The notes: generated by a model from the letters alone, not told the origin. A DNA stretch of 64,000 bases from Halosimplex amylolyticum (GCF_051414035.1 NZ_JBLKNW010000002.1:310001-374000); one strand, 5' to 3'. Shown: positions 1 through 7,974, counted from the stretch's first letter. Program-made: numbers and translations.

Positions 1-18
1 TCAGTGGGCGACGACCAG

Positions 19-50
19 TATATACCGTCCCGATCGTTGCCGCGATTAAC
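19..50 (-). promoter_or_regulatory. Box B promoter for a gene off the left edge
   Basis: A copy of box B (GTCCCGATCGTTGCC, 27-41, then a degenerate second half to 50) lies beside TATATAC (19-25). In the three complete copies in this window the gene lies on the left side of the box as written and starts 42-48 nt away. By that rule this copy serves a minus-strand gene starting just outside the window. The first half matches well and the second half poorly. Confidence 0.35.
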
Positions 51-172
51 GGCCCCGATATCTCGTCCGTCTGGCAAAAAATGAAGGCGGGCGAGGGTCG
101 GTGGAGTCACGGGCGGCCTGCCGGATGCCTGCGATACCGACCGGCCGACTGGACGGACAGCGGCCAGTGGGT

Positions 173-192
173 TTATTATGCGGACGGTAAAC
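173..192 (-). promoter_or_regulatory. Box A promoter element (orphan)
   Basis: On the minus strand it reads GTTTACC-N6-ATAATAA. It lies back to back with the plus-strand copy at 235-254. No convincing start codon lies about 30 nt downstream on the minus strand, so its target is not identified; it could serve a gene beyond the left edge through a longer leader. Confidence 0.55.
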
Positions 193-234
193 GCCGTCGC
201 GCGCCCGTTCGACCGGCCCCCGTCGCGGTGGTCG

Positions 235-254
235 ACTTACCGTGCCGATAATAA
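235..254 (+). promoter_or_regulatory. Box A promoter of the surface repeat protein
   Basis: Reads ACTTACC-N6-ATAATAA. The centre of the TATA-like half is 34 nt before the ATG of a 24-codon leader ORF (285-359), which runs into the GTG of the gene at 356. Confidence 0.65.
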
Positions 255-284
255 ACCGTCCGGACGGGCTACAGCGTCTTACCC

Positions 285-359
285 ATGGAACCCGTCAGTC
301 CCGGCCGAGCGGACAGAACCGACCACCGACGCCGTCCGCACCGGGGGGCCGGCCCGTGA
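285..359 (+). CDS. Leader ORF (24 aa), coupled to the repeat protein
   Basis: This short ORF begins at the ATG where a leaderless transcript from the box A promoter at 235-254 should start. Its TGA (357-359) overlaps the GTG start of the next gene (356) as GTGA. The peptide is rich in Arg, Pro and Gly, unlike acidic haloarchaeal proteins, so translation itself rather than the product is probably what matters. It is one of eight such leaders in the window. I infer termination-reinitiation coupling; there is no direct evidence of translation. Confidence 0.45.
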   Translation: MEPVSPGRADRTDHRRRPHRGAGP

Positions 360-1177
360 CACCCCGGCGCGCCAGTGCGGGCGCCGTCAGGCGCGGACCG
401 AACCGCCCTGAACGCCGCGCACGATTCGCCGACAGACTCCAGCTCCTCCTCGCCGGCGTCGGCGTCCTCCTCTTCCTCTCCGGGATCGGGTTCGCGCTCG
501 CCGGCGACACGGTCGGCGGATCCCCCGGACTCGGCGCCGCGAACGAGACGGCGACGCCGGCCGATCCGCCCTCGACGACGAGCGCGTCGGCGGACCCGCC
601 CGGAACGAGCGCTGCCGGGACGACCACCGCGACCGCGCCGCCGACGGACGCGTCGCCCACGGCGACTGGCGCTCCGACGCCGACCGCGACGGCGTCCCCG
701 ACTCCAACGCAGACCCCGACCCCAACGCCGACTGCGACGGCCACGGCGACGCCGACGCCGACGGACGCGTGGGACGATACGGAGACGCCCACGCCGACGG
801 ACGCATGGGACGATACGGAGACGCCCACGCCGACGGACGCGTGGAACGGCACCGAGACGCCCACACCGACGCCGACTGATACGTGGGGTGCGACTGAAAC
901 GCCGACGGCGACGCCGACGGATACGTGGAACGACACGGAGACACCGACCCCGACCTCGACGGACACGTGGAACGAGACAGAGACGCCGACGGCGACGGAC
1001 ACGTGGAACGAGACAGAGACGCCGACGGCGACGGACACGTGGAACGACACCGAGACGCCGACGCCGACGGACACGTGGAACGACACCGAGACGCCGACGC
1101 CGACGCCAACCGCAACGCCGACGGACGACGACGACGACGGCGGTCTGTTCCCCTCGATCGCGAACATCTTCCTGTAG
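356..1177 (+). CDS. Thr/Pro-rich membrane-anchored surface repeat protein
   Basis: Predicted 273-aa protein. An Arg-rich N-terminus is followed by one hydrophobic segment (about residues 28-48, LLLAGVGVLLFLSGIGFALA) that is a membrane anchor or uncleaved signal. The rest is a Thr/Pro/Ser/Ala-rich stalk. About nine units of the type D-[AT]-W-[ND]-x-T-E-T-P-T follow, then a run of Asp and a short hydrophobic tail (LFPSIANIFL). Six units contain an N-x-T glycosylation sequon directly after the Trp, and the Thr density suits O-glycosylation. The GTG at 356 is chosen because it precedes the hydrophobic segment closely and overlaps the leader ORF stop; an in-frame ATG at 242 lies inside the promoter box. 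It stands at the edge of a glycan locus, so it may be a substrate of that locus. It is not a PGF-CTERM protein. Function unknown. Confidence 0.75.
   Translation: MTPRRASAGAVRRGPNRPERRARFADRLQLLLAGVGVLLFLSGIGFALAGDTVGGSPGLGAANETATPADPPSTTSASADPPGTSAAGTTTATAPPTDASPTATGAPTPTATASPTPTQTPTPTPTATATATPTPTDAWDDTETPTPTDAWDDTETPTPTDAWNGTETPTPTPTDTWGATETPTATPTDTWNDTETPTPTSTDTWNETETPTATDTWNETETPTATDTWNDTETPTPTDTWNDTETPTPTPTATPTDDDDDGGLFPSIANIFL
756..1110 (+). repeat. Tandem 36-bp coding repeats (about nine units)
   Basis: Imperfect 36-bp units, with 6-bp length variants, encode the W-N-x-T-E-T-P-T repeats of the surface protein. The first two units carry W-D-D and so lack the sequon. The units differ by scattered substitutions, which suggests slippage or recombination followed by drift. 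Confidence 0.85.
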
Positions 1178-1464
1178 TCCGCGACCGGGGTCGCTGCGCG
1201 GCCGGGTCTTCCGGTTGGTCGTCGCCACTCGCCCGCAGCCTCGGCTTCGGCTCCTCACTTCTCGTCCGTGCCGTCTCGGGAGCGCCAGCGTCCCCGGCGT
1301 CCCGCAAGCGGCCGGGAGCGCTAGCCCCGCTCGTAGTATCGACAGGTCCATGGTCGCGCGGTCACTGGGGCGCGCGCTCGCTGACGGCGGTCGCGCAGTC
1401 GGTGGCGAAAATCAGGCCGACACTCTGGGAAGCCGCGTTTGGAGAAGCCGCTCGCGCCGTCGCC

Positions 1465-3282
1465 TCACTCGACGGTCACGCTCTTGGCCAGGTTCCGCGG
1501 CTTGTCGATGGCGCGGTCGAGCTGGACCGCGGCGTGGTAGGAGACGAGCTGGAGCTGGACGTTCGCGAGCAGCGTCGCCCACACGGGATGGGTGTCGGGG
1601 ACCGGCAGGCGCGCGTCGGCGACGTCGTCGGACTGGTCCGGGCCGACGACGACGACGGGCGCGCCGCGGGCCTGCGCCTCGGTCGCGTTCGTGAGCGTCT
1701 TCTCGTCTTGGGCCTCGTCGCCGGAACAGACGGCGAACAGGGGCGTGTTCGGCGTCACGAGCGCGAGCGGGCCGTGTTTCAGCTCGCCGGCGGCGAACCC
1801 CTCGGCGTGCTCGTAGGTGATCTCCTTGAACTTCAGCGCGCCCTCCTTGGCGACCGAGTTGGCCTGCCCGCGACCGATGAAGAAGTACGAGTCGTGGTCG
1901 CTGTAGGTGCGCGCCAGGGACTCGGCGGCCGTCGTCTGGAGGACCGACTCCACCTGGTCGGGCAGGTCGCGGAGCGCCGAGAGCAGCTCGCGGCGGTCGA
2001 AGTGCGGATCGGCCGCCGGGACGTCGTCGACGAGGCGCAGGGCGAGCAAGCCGAGCGTGACCGTCTGCGAGGAGTAGGTCTTCGTCGCGGCGACGCCGAT
2101 CTCCGGGCCTGCGCGGATGAACAGCGAGTCGTCGGCGGCGCGGGTCACCGACGATCCGACGACGTTCGTCACCGCGAGCGTCCGCGCACCCCGTTCCGTC
2201 GCGTCTTCGACCGCGGCGAGCGTGTCGGCCGTCTCACCGCTCTGCGTGACGGCGACCACGAGCGTCTCCGCGTCGGCCGGCCCGGCGGCCACGCCGTACT
2301 CGTTGGCCCGTATCGCCTCGGCTCTGACGCCCGCCCGCTTCAGCATGGTCTCGCCGAACAGGGCGGCGTGATAGGAGGTGCCGCAGCCGACGAGCTGGAC
2401 GCGCCGCACGTCCTCGAAGGCTCCCGGCGGAAAGTCCTCGAGGGAGACCGTCCCGCGTTCGGCGTCGATCCGCCCCTCGATCGTGTTGGCGAGGGCGCCG
2501 GGCTGGGTGTGGATCTCCTTGAGCATGAAGTGGTCGTAGGCCCCCCGCCCGGTCTCGTCCGCGCTCCAGTCGACGGCCTCGACCGCGCGGTCGACCGGCC
2601 GCCCCGCGGTGTCGGTCACGCGCAGTTCGTCCCGCTGGGCGACGACGACGTCGCCGTCTTCGAGGTACATCACCCGGTCGGTGAACTCCACGAAGGCGGG
2701 CACGTCGCTGGCGAGGTAGTAGCCGTCGGCGGCGACGCCGAGCACGAGCGGGGACCCGTCGCGGGCCGCGTACAGCGTCTCGTCGTCCTCGACGAGCGCC
2801 GCGATCGCGTAGTTCCCCTCCAGCGCGTCGACGGCCGCGCGGAACGCCGCCTCGGGCGCGAGCCCCTCGCCCAGCTTGCGCCGGATCAGGTGCGGGACGA
2901 CTTCGGTGTCGGTGTCGCTGGAGAACGTGACGCCGTCGGCGCGCAGGTCCGCGCGGAGGTCGTCGTAGTTCTCGATGACGCCGTTGTGGACGACGGCGAC
3001 CTCCCCCGACTCGTCCGTGTGGGGGTGCGCGTTCTCGTCGGTCGGCGGCCCGTGGGTGCTCCAGCGGGTGTGGCCGATCCCGACCTCGCCGTGGAGGCGC
3101 CGTCGCCGGACCGCACGGCGGAGCTCGTCGACCTGCCCGGAGCGCTTGCGGACGGCGATCCCGTCGCCGTTCTGGACGGCGACGCCGGCCGAGTCGTACC
3201 CGCGGTACTCCAGGTTCTCGAGCCCGGTGACGAGGTCGTCGACCGTTCCTCCCTCGCCGATCCGCGCGATGATGCCGCACAT
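1465..3282 (-). CDS. glmS: Glutamine--fructose-6-phosphate aminotransferase (isomerizing)
   Basis: 605 aa, the usual length for GlmS. It makes glucosamine-6-phosphate from fructose-6-phosphate and glutamine in the cytoplasm, the entry step to UDP-GlcNAc and other amino sugars. The N-terminal Ntn-type glutaminase starts MCGIIARIGEGG, with Cys2 as nucleophile. Two SIS sugar-isomerase domains follow (around residues 280-420 and 455-590), with GCGTSYHAALFGE in the first, and the C-terminus ends KSVTVE as is typical. It shares the box A promoter class and a leader ORF with the glycan genes, which suggests a dedicated supply role. The 35-codon leader ends immediately before this ATG (TAGATG). Identification is firm; the regulatory reading is inference. 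Confidence 0.97.
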   Translation of the reverse strand: MCGIIARIGEGGTVDDLVTGLENLEYRGYDSAGVAVQNGDGIAVRKRSGQVDELRRAVRRRRLHGEVGIGHTRWSTHGPPTDENAHPHTDESGEVAVVHNGVIENYDDLRADLRADGVTFSSDTDTEVVPHLIRRKLGEGLAPEAAFRAAVDALEGNYAIAALVEDDETLYAARDGSPLVLGVAADGYYLASDVPAFVEFTDRVMYLEDGDVVVAQRDELRVTDTAGRPVDRAVEAVDWSADETGRGAYDHFMLKEIHTQPGALANTIEGRIDAERGTVSLEDFPPGAFEDVRRVQLVGCGTSYHAALFGETMLKRAGVRAEAIRANEYGVAAGPADAETLVVAVTQSGETADTLAAVEDATERGARTLAVTNVVGSSVTRAADDSLFIRAGPEIGVAATKTYSSQTVTLGLLALRLVDDVPAADPHFDRRELLSALRDLPDQVESVLQTTAAESLARTYSDHDSYFFIGRGQANSVAKEGALKFKEITYEHAEGFAAGELKHGPLALVTPNTPLFAVCSGDEAQDEKTLTNATEAQARGAPVVVVGPDQSDDVADARLPVPDTHPVWATLLANVQLQLVSYHAAVQLDRAIDKPRNLAKSVTVE

Positions 3283-3390
3283 CTATCCGAACACCCCCCG
3301 GAGCGGGGACGACCGCCGCCCGGTCGCGCGTCGTGAACGGCCGGTGGTGCGGGGGTGTCCGCCGGTTCGAGAGCGTCGTACTCGTTGCAT
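3283..3390 (-). CDS. Leader ORF (35 aa) directly abutting glmS
   Basis: The ATG at 3390 lies exactly 30 nt from the centre of the TATA-like half of the box A element at 3417-3436. The frame stays open for 35 codons and ends in TAG at 3285-3283, followed with no gap by the glmS ATG at 3282. The peptide is Arg-rich (11 Arg), atypical for a halophilic protein. I infer that a leaderless transcript starts here and that glmS is reached by reinitiation. Confidence 0.5.
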   Translation of the reverse strand: MQRVRRSRTGGHPRTTGRSRRATGRRSSPLRGVFG

Positions 3391-3416
3391 AGCACCGTCC
3401 ACTCGCGGAGCGGAGT

Positions 3417-3436
3417 TTACTATCCAGATAGTAACG
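3417..3436 (-). promoter_or_regulatory. Box A promoter of glmS (palindromic copy)
   Basis: Minus strand reads CGTTACT-N6-ATAGTAA. The core TTACTATCCAGATAGTAA is nearly a perfect palindrome, so a dimeric protein could bind it. The start codon of the glmS leader ORF is 30 nt away. Confidence 0.65.
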
Positions 3437-3497
3437 ATCGGGTTAGCGCCGAAGTAATGGCCGCAACTCGGGACAACTGTCGGGATCGGCCGCCGCG

Positions 3498-4991
3498 TCA
3501 GGTGTCGTCCCCGGGCGCGGCGTTTTCGAACGGCGACCGCGCGCTGTCGGGCACGGCGGTCTCGAGCGCGATGATGTTCTGGCGGCCGACGTTTATCTTC
3601 TCGATCTCGCCGCTGTCTTCCATCTTCGAGAGGAGGCGGCTCACCTTTGACTTCGACCAGTCGGTCTTCTCCGTGATCTCGTTCTGGGGCAGGCGGCCGT
3701 TCTCCTCGCGGAGCAACTGGAGGACGCGGTCCTCGTCGCTGAGGATTCGCGGAGGGACCGGGTCCGGGGGCGCGTCGAGCGTTTCGCCCCCGTCGGCAGC
3801 GTCGTTCGCCGGCGGATCGGGTTCGCGCCCGATCGAAGACACGTCCGGGAGCATCTTCCGCTGGATCAGGCGGAGCACCGCGAGGACGGCGATCACGCCG
3901 ATGACGATGAAGACGGTGGTCAGCGGACTGGTGGGGTTCGTCCCGATGGAGACCTCGGTCGCGTCGGCGAGGCCGTCGCCGTCGGTGTCGGCTTCGGTCG
4001 GATCGGTGCCGTAGGTGTGGACCTCCGCGCCGTCGGCGAGGCCGTCGTCGTCGGTGTCCGGCACGGTCGCGTTGGTCGGCCCGTCGACCTCGCGTTCGTC
4101 GGTGAGGCCGTCGCCGTCGGTGTCGGCTTCGGTCGGGTCGGTCGATCCGTCGACCTCGGCTGCGTCGGAGAGGCCGTCGCCGTCGGTGTCGTCGTCCATC
4201 GGATCGGTGTCGTACTCGTCGACTTCGGCCCCGTCTTCGAGCCCGTCGCCGTCGGTGTCGGGGTTCGTGGCGTTCGTCTTGCCGTTGACCTCGGTCGCGT
4301 CGGTGAGCCCGTCGCCGTCGGTGTCGTTGTTGAGCGGGTCCGTCCCGTACTCCATGACCTCTGACCCGTCCTCCAGCCCGTCCTTGTCGGTGTCCGTCCG
4401 GTTGAATCCGGTGCCGTGCTTGACCTCTTCTTCGTTCGTCAGGCGGTCGGAGTCGAAGTCGCCCTCGGGGCGGATCACGACGATGGAGCGGTTGACGGAC
4501 GAGATGACGGCACCGCCCGTCTCGTTCACGACGGTGACCGTCACCGTCTGCGCCCCGGTCCGGTTCGTCGGCCAGGAGTCGAACGCGTACTCGTCGGTGA
4601 CGGTGTAGTCGTCGGTGATGAGCGAGTGAGACCGGCAGCCGTCGGTCACGTTCTCGCCGTCGACGGTGAGGCAGACGCTGAAACTCCGATGGGTGCGCGC
4701 GTTCGTCTCGGCCACCAGCGTCACCGCCGACTGCTGCCAGACGTACGTCGTGTCGTCGTACCGCTGCTGGACGGCCCCGTCCCGTATCGTCAGGTTCGCG
4801 GAGGCGGTCTCGGAGCTGCCCTCGGTCGCGGCGGGGCTCCCCGCGGGTGCGACCGCGGCGGTGTGACCGCGATCCGAGTCCTCCTGGACCACTCCGGTAC
4901 CTTCAGCCACCGTCCCCCCCACCAGCGGCGTAACGGCACTGCCGACGAAGAGGAGGCACAGCAGCACGGCGATGACGTGTGTTCGAGCCAT
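3498..4991 (-). CDS. Transmembrane regulator: extracellular TSP3 Ca-binding repeats plus cytoplasmic winged helix
   Basis: 497 aa. A signal or anchor segment lies at residues 7-30. A beta-rich external region follows (about 60-175). About seven thrombospondin-type-3-like repeats, each with D-T-D-x-D-G-L and E-V, occupy about 180-350 and probably bind calcium. One transmembrane helix (about 355-373, TTVFIVIGVIAVLAVLRLI) precedes a cytoplasmic linker and a C-terminal MarR/IclR-like winged helix (about 420-480), containing LPQNEITEKTDWSKSKVSRL. The layout suggests a one-component sensor that links the outside (calcium, matrix or glycan state) to transcription. It lies between glmS and the glycan locus and has no box A of its own. 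The DNA target is unknown. I know this architecture as a recurring haloarchaeal type; the specific role is inference. Confidence 0.85.
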   Translation of the reverse strand: MARTHVIAVLLCLLFVGSAVTPLVGGTVAEGTGVVQEDSDRGHTAAVAPAGSPAATEGSSETASANLTIRDGAVQQRYDDTTYVWQQSAVTLVAETNARTHRSFSVCLTVDGENVTDGCRSHSLITDDYTVTDEYAFDSWPTNRTGAQTVTVTVVNETGGAVISSVNRSIVVIRPEGDFDSDRLTNEEEVKHGTGFNRTDTDKDGLEDGSEVMEYGTDPLNNDTDGDGLTDATEVNGKTNATNPDTDGDGLEDGAEVDEYDTDPMDDDTDGDGLSDAAEVDGSTDPTEADTDGDGLTDEREVDGPTNATVPDTDDDGLADGAEVHTYGTDPTEADTDGDGLADATEVSIGTNPTSPLTTVFIVIGVIAVLAVLRLIQRKMLPDVSSIGREPDPPANDAADGGETLDAPPDPVPPRILSDEDRVLQLLREENGRLPQNEITEKTDWSKSKVSRLLSKMEDSGEIEKINVGRQNIIALETAVPDSARSPFENAAPGDDT

Positions 4992-5268
4992 GTTCTATAG
5001 CTTGCGGGCCGCTTCGAACGCTCCAGCGTGTATTCTGCTACCCATTTCCATCGTCTCCCAAACGGCTTCGTTGCGTGTTGTTAGCCTTCACAACTCGTTC
5101 CGGTATACGTATTACTTTACTAAGTCACCGCCCGGTATGTTTCGGTCCGGTGCGTCGCCAGACGGTGTTTCGGTGTCCGTGCGCCTGCCTCGCGTGAGCA
5201 GGGGCTCGTGGCTGTCGTAGTTCGTCGATCGGGCGTTCGGACGCGAGGCGGGTTCGGTCGCAGTAGCG

Positions 5269-5895
5269 TCAGGCGTCAGTGTCCGCGGTCGTCGTGATCT
5301 TGGCGACCGTCAGCAGCGAGACCATCGTGACGACGATGACGCCGACGATGAATCCCGAGAGCAGCTGGAACGGGGTGACATTGAGCACGGTCCCGACGAG
5401 CAGCAGCGACCCCAGGAGCGAGAGGCTCAGGTAGCCCTGGTCCCAGACGTCGACCGAGTCGTCCTCCGCTTCGTCCGTCCCCGGCTGGTCCTCGATGTAC
5501 GACGCGACCTCGTCGAGCGCCGGCTGCGGGTCGACGAGCCCTCGCGACTTGTTGTAGTCGATCACGCCCGCCTCGTCGAGGGTGTCCAGGTGAGACTGGT
5601 ACAGCGCGATGTAGACGCGCTGGCGCTCGTCGGACGTGAGCGCACGGACCGTCGTGTCGTGTTCCCAGGCGGCGACCTGCTCCGCGACGTCGCGCATCTT
5701 GACGGTCTGGTCGGTCCCCTCGAGGTAGCGGATGACCGCACGACGCCGCTCGTTCTGCAGCAGGTGGAAGAGCTCGTTCTTCCCGAGCGGGTCGGACCCC
5801 TCGTCGGGGGCTGTCTCCTGCTCCTCGTCGGTAGGCTCGTCGTTCTCGAGCGAGTTCGCGGCCGTCGCGTCGGTCTTCTGCAGTGAGTAGCTCAT
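5269..5895 (-). CDS. DUF7344-type winged-helix protein with C-terminal membrane hairpin
   Basis: 208 aa. An acidic disordered N-terminus (1-35) is followed by a winged-helix domain typical of haloarchaeal DUF7344 (about 38-135), with NELFHLLQNERRRAVIRYL and a second helix pair around YIALYQSHLDTLDEAGVI. Two hydrophobic segments close the protein (about 155-175 and 177-200). It is therefore probably a membrane-tethered DNA-binding regulator. The start is supported by a TATA-like GATATTCT at 5919-5926, 27 nt upstream. A box B copy at 5943-5966 sits just above that TATA. It is the second membrane-linked regulator in a row beside the glycan locus. Target genes are unknown. Confidence 0.85.
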   Translation of the reverse strand: MSYSLQKTDATAANSLENDEPTDEEQETAPDEGSDPLGKNELFHLLQNERRRAVIRYLEGTDQTVKMRDVAEQVAAWEHDTTVRALTSDERQRVYIALYQSHLDTLDEAGVIDYNKSRGLVDPQPALDEVASYIEDQPGTDEAEDDSVDVWDQGYLSLSLLGSLLLVGTVLNVTPFQLLSGFIVGVIVVTMVSLLTVAKITTTADTDA

Positions 5896-5918
5896 TGGCT
5901 TCGTCTGGACATTCCAAG

Positions 5919-5966
5919 ATATTCTAATAAGACGGGGCTCTCGTCCCGACCGTTGCCGACTGTTGC
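5919..5966 (-). promoter_or_regulatory. Box B promoter of the DUF7344 regulator
   Basis: Box B (GTCCCGACCGTTGCCGACTG, 5943-5962, ending TTGC at 5966) lies directly upstream of the TATA-like GATATTCT (5919-5926). The gene-proximal edge is 48 nt from the ATG at 5895. It matches the 43977-44000 copy at 20 of 24 positions by eye. Confidence 0.5.
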
Positions 5967-6260
5967 AGCGGCTATGGAGGGTCGTAAATCGGCGCTTGAA
6001 ACGATCTAAAATCGTTCCTCGGGGCCTGAAACTGCCAAAACCGGGTTAACTCGATTCAATCCGGTTTGATCGTGAACCGACCGGTTTCGCTCGCCCGATG
6101 TGGCGCTTCGATCGGAGCCGTGACCGGTCACCGCCTGGTCACTCGGCGAACGTCTGACGGCCGTCTGACGGGGGCGCGTCGGTCCGCCGGCCGACCGAGG
6201 CGGGTTCGACCGGCCGGCATTCGGTCCCCGGGGCCGTCGTCGGTTCGACCGGGCCACCGA
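5967..6260. other. Gene-free spacer with inverted repeats
   Basis: No convincing gene; the minus-strand ORF at 6006-6257 is Arg-rich and shadow-like. The spacer holds AACGAT-N5-ATCGTT (6000-6016), and AACCGG and CCGGTT arms around 6039-6066. Either could be an operator or a terminator of the dehydrogenase gene, whose stop is at 6261. Nothing else is recognised. Confidence 0.4.
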
Positions 6261-7670
6261 TCACAGCCGCCGGTACTCGAAGCCGGCCTCGACGACCTCC
6301 TGCTCGTCGAGGGCGCCCGGCACGTCGACGATCACCGGGTCGTCGGCCATCGCGTCGGCCACTCCGTGGAAGTCGATGGACTCGAACTCGTCGTGGGCCG
6401 TCGTGACGACCAGGCCGTCGAACCCGGTCGGGTTGAACGTGGACTGGACGGGCAGCCCGAAGGTCTCCCGGGCGCGGTCGTCCGGCGCGTGCGGATCGAA
6501 CCCCTCCGCGTCGACCCCGAACTCGGACAGTTCGTCGACGACGCCGTCGACCTCGGAGGTCCGGATGTCGCCGACGTTCGGCTTGTACGAGAGCCCGAGC
6601 AGCAGGACCGAGCTGTCACAGAGCACGTTCCCGGCGTCGTTGAGGGCCTTGACGGCCAGTTCGGCGACGTGCGTGGGGACGTACTCGTTGATCTCGCGCG
6701 CCTTGAGGACGAGGGTCGGCGAGAACCCGTCGCGCTCGGAGCGGTGGGCGAGGTAGTGCGGGTCGACGGGGATGCAGTGGCCGCCGACCAGCCCGGGCGA
6801 GTACTCGCCGTGGAAGTTCCACTTCGTCCGCGCGGCCGCGAGCACCTCCTCGGTCGAGAGGTCCATGTGGTCGCAGGCGATGGCGAGTTCGTTGACGAGC
6901 GCGATGTTCAGGTCGCGCTGGACGTTCTCGATGACCTTCGCCGTCTCCGCCGTCTCGACGTCCGGGGCGCGGTAGATGCCGGCGTCGACCACCGACGAGT
7001 AGAGATCCGCGAGGCGCTCGCGCACCGCCTCGTCGTCCGCACCGACGATCTTGACCACGTCGCGCACGCCCCGCCCCTCGTCGCCGGGCGAGGCGCGCTC
7101 CGGGGAGTACCCCACGTCGAACTCCTCGCCCGCGGTGTACCCCGAGGCCACCTCCAGTTCCGGGACGAGGACGGTCTCGGTCGCGCCCGGGAAGACGGTC
7201 GACTCGAGGACGACCGTCGTGTCTTCGGACATGTGTTCGCCCACCGTCTCGCCCGCCGCCCGGACGAACTCCAGGTCCGGGTTCTCCAGGTCGTCTATCG
7301 GCGTGGGGACGGTGATGATCACGAAGTCGGCGTGCTCGATGAGCGACGGGTCGGTGGTGAACTCCGCGTCGGCGTCGGCGACGGCGTCGTCGTCCACGTC
7401 GCCGGTCGGATCGCGGCCGTCCGCGAGCGCGTCGACCTTCTCGTCGTCGACGTCGAATCCGACGACGGTCTGGCCCGCCTCGTCGAACGCGACGGCCAGC
7501 GGGAGGCCCACGTAGCCGAGCCCGACGACGCAGACCGTCGCCGGCTCGGCCGTCGAGTCCGCCGCCGTCGACTCCCCCTCGATCGGGATCGCCGTCATTC
7601 CGCTCGTGCCGTCCGCCGGAGCGTGCGATGCCTGCTCGTCGCCGCGATTGCTGGGTCTGTTCGGATCCAT
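6261..7670 (-). CDS. UDP-sugar 6-dehydrogenase (UDP-glucose/UDP-ManNAc dehydrogenase family)
   Basis: 469 aa. It oxidises a UDP-hexose to the uronate with two NAD+, supplying acidic sugars. The N-terminal Rossmann motif is VCVVGLGYVGLPLAVAF (about 45-61). The central dimerisation helix is followed by the catalytic-Cys segment GGHCIPVDPHYL (about residues 292-303), a form common in WecC-like and archaeal AglM-like enzymes. A C-terminal UDP-binding domain contains LGLSYKPNVGDIRTS. The first 40 residues are a non-conserved acidic extension. Upstream is a box A copy (7734-7753) with a leader of about 40 nt and no leader ORF. Exact substrate cannot be read from sequence. It probably provides hexuronic acid for the polymer made by the neighbouring transferases. 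Confidence 0.93.
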   Translation of the reverse strand: MDPNRPSNRGDEQASHAPADGTSGMTAIPIEGESTAADSTAEPATVCVVGLGYVGLPLAVAFDEAGQTVVGFDVDDEKVDALADGRDPTGDVDDDAVADADAEFTTDPSLIEHADFVIITVPTPIDDLENPDLEFVRAAGETVGEHMSEDTTVVLESTVFPGATETVLVPELEVASGYTAGEEFDVGYSPERASPGDEGRGVRDVVKIVGADDEAVRERLADLYSSVVDAGIYRAPDVETAETAKVIENVQRDLNIALVNELAIACDHMDLSTEEVLAAARTKWNFHGEYSPGLVGGHCIPVDPHYLAHRSERDGFSPTLVLKAREINEYVPTHVAELAVKALNDAGNVLCDSSVLLLGLSYKPNVGDIRTSEVDGVVDELSEFGVDAEGFDPHAPDDRARETFGLPVQSTFNPTGFDGLVVTTAHDEFESIDFHGVADAMADDPVIVDVPGALDEQEVVEAGFEYRRL

Positions 7671-7733
7671 ATGTGGTCGTCGCGAGCGGGTGCCCGCTCG
7701 CTGTCCGTGTCCGACCTCGGCCGGCGATGGGCT

Positions 7734-7753
7734 TTATTATAAATCTGATAGGT
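7734..7753 (-). promoter_or_regulatory. Box A promoter of the UDP-sugar dehydrogenase
   Basis: Minus strand reads ACCTATC-N6-ATAATAA. The predicted transcript start would leave a leader of about 40 nt before the ATG at 7670; no start codon lies 30 nt away. It diverges from the copy at 7877-7896. Confidence 0.55.
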
Positions 7754-7876
7754 GGTCGCTTATTCCGGGGGTAAGACGCGAAACAATCGATCGGATGGTG
7801 TGGCGTATTTGCGGTTCGTGGGGTCTGTGTGCGGTGGATTTTCGGAACTGTTGCGATCGTTTCGATCCTGCTGTCG

Positions 7877-7896
7877 ATTATCAGCTCAATAATAAA
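7877..7896 (+). promoter_or_regulatory. Box A promoter of the GT2/DUF354 pair
   Basis: Reads GATTATC-N6-ATAATAA. The first gene starts at 7975, implying a leader of about 50 nt. With 7734-7753 it forms a divergent promoter pair within a gene-free stretch of about 300 nt (7671-7974); I see nothing else in that stretch. Confidence 0.55.
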
Positions 7897-7974
7897 ATCC
7901 GCAGACTGCGTGGCATCTCTCGGCTTCGCCCCGTCACGCGACGGATCCGAAGACAGACCACACAGGGGTTTCCC

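Noticed and set aside
242..1177. Start of the surface repeat protein at ATG 242
   Set aside because: That ATG lies within the promoter box (235-254); GTG 356 fits the leader overlap and places the hydrophobic segment near the N-terminus.
356..1177. PGF-CTERM/archaeosortase substrate
   Set aside because: The C-terminus (LFPSIANIFL) lacks the P-G-F motif and a following long hydrophobic helix plus basic tail.
925..3336. 803-aa plus-strand ORF opposite glmS
   Set aside because: It is the antisense shadow of glmS: no domain, composition rich in Arg/Val/Gly, and GlmS on the other strand is unmistakable. GC-rich genes here give many such long shadows.
6006..6257. 83-aa minus-strand ORF before the DUF7344 gene
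   Set aside because: Arg/Ser-rich with no acidic bias or motif; the region reads better as spacer with inverted repeats.
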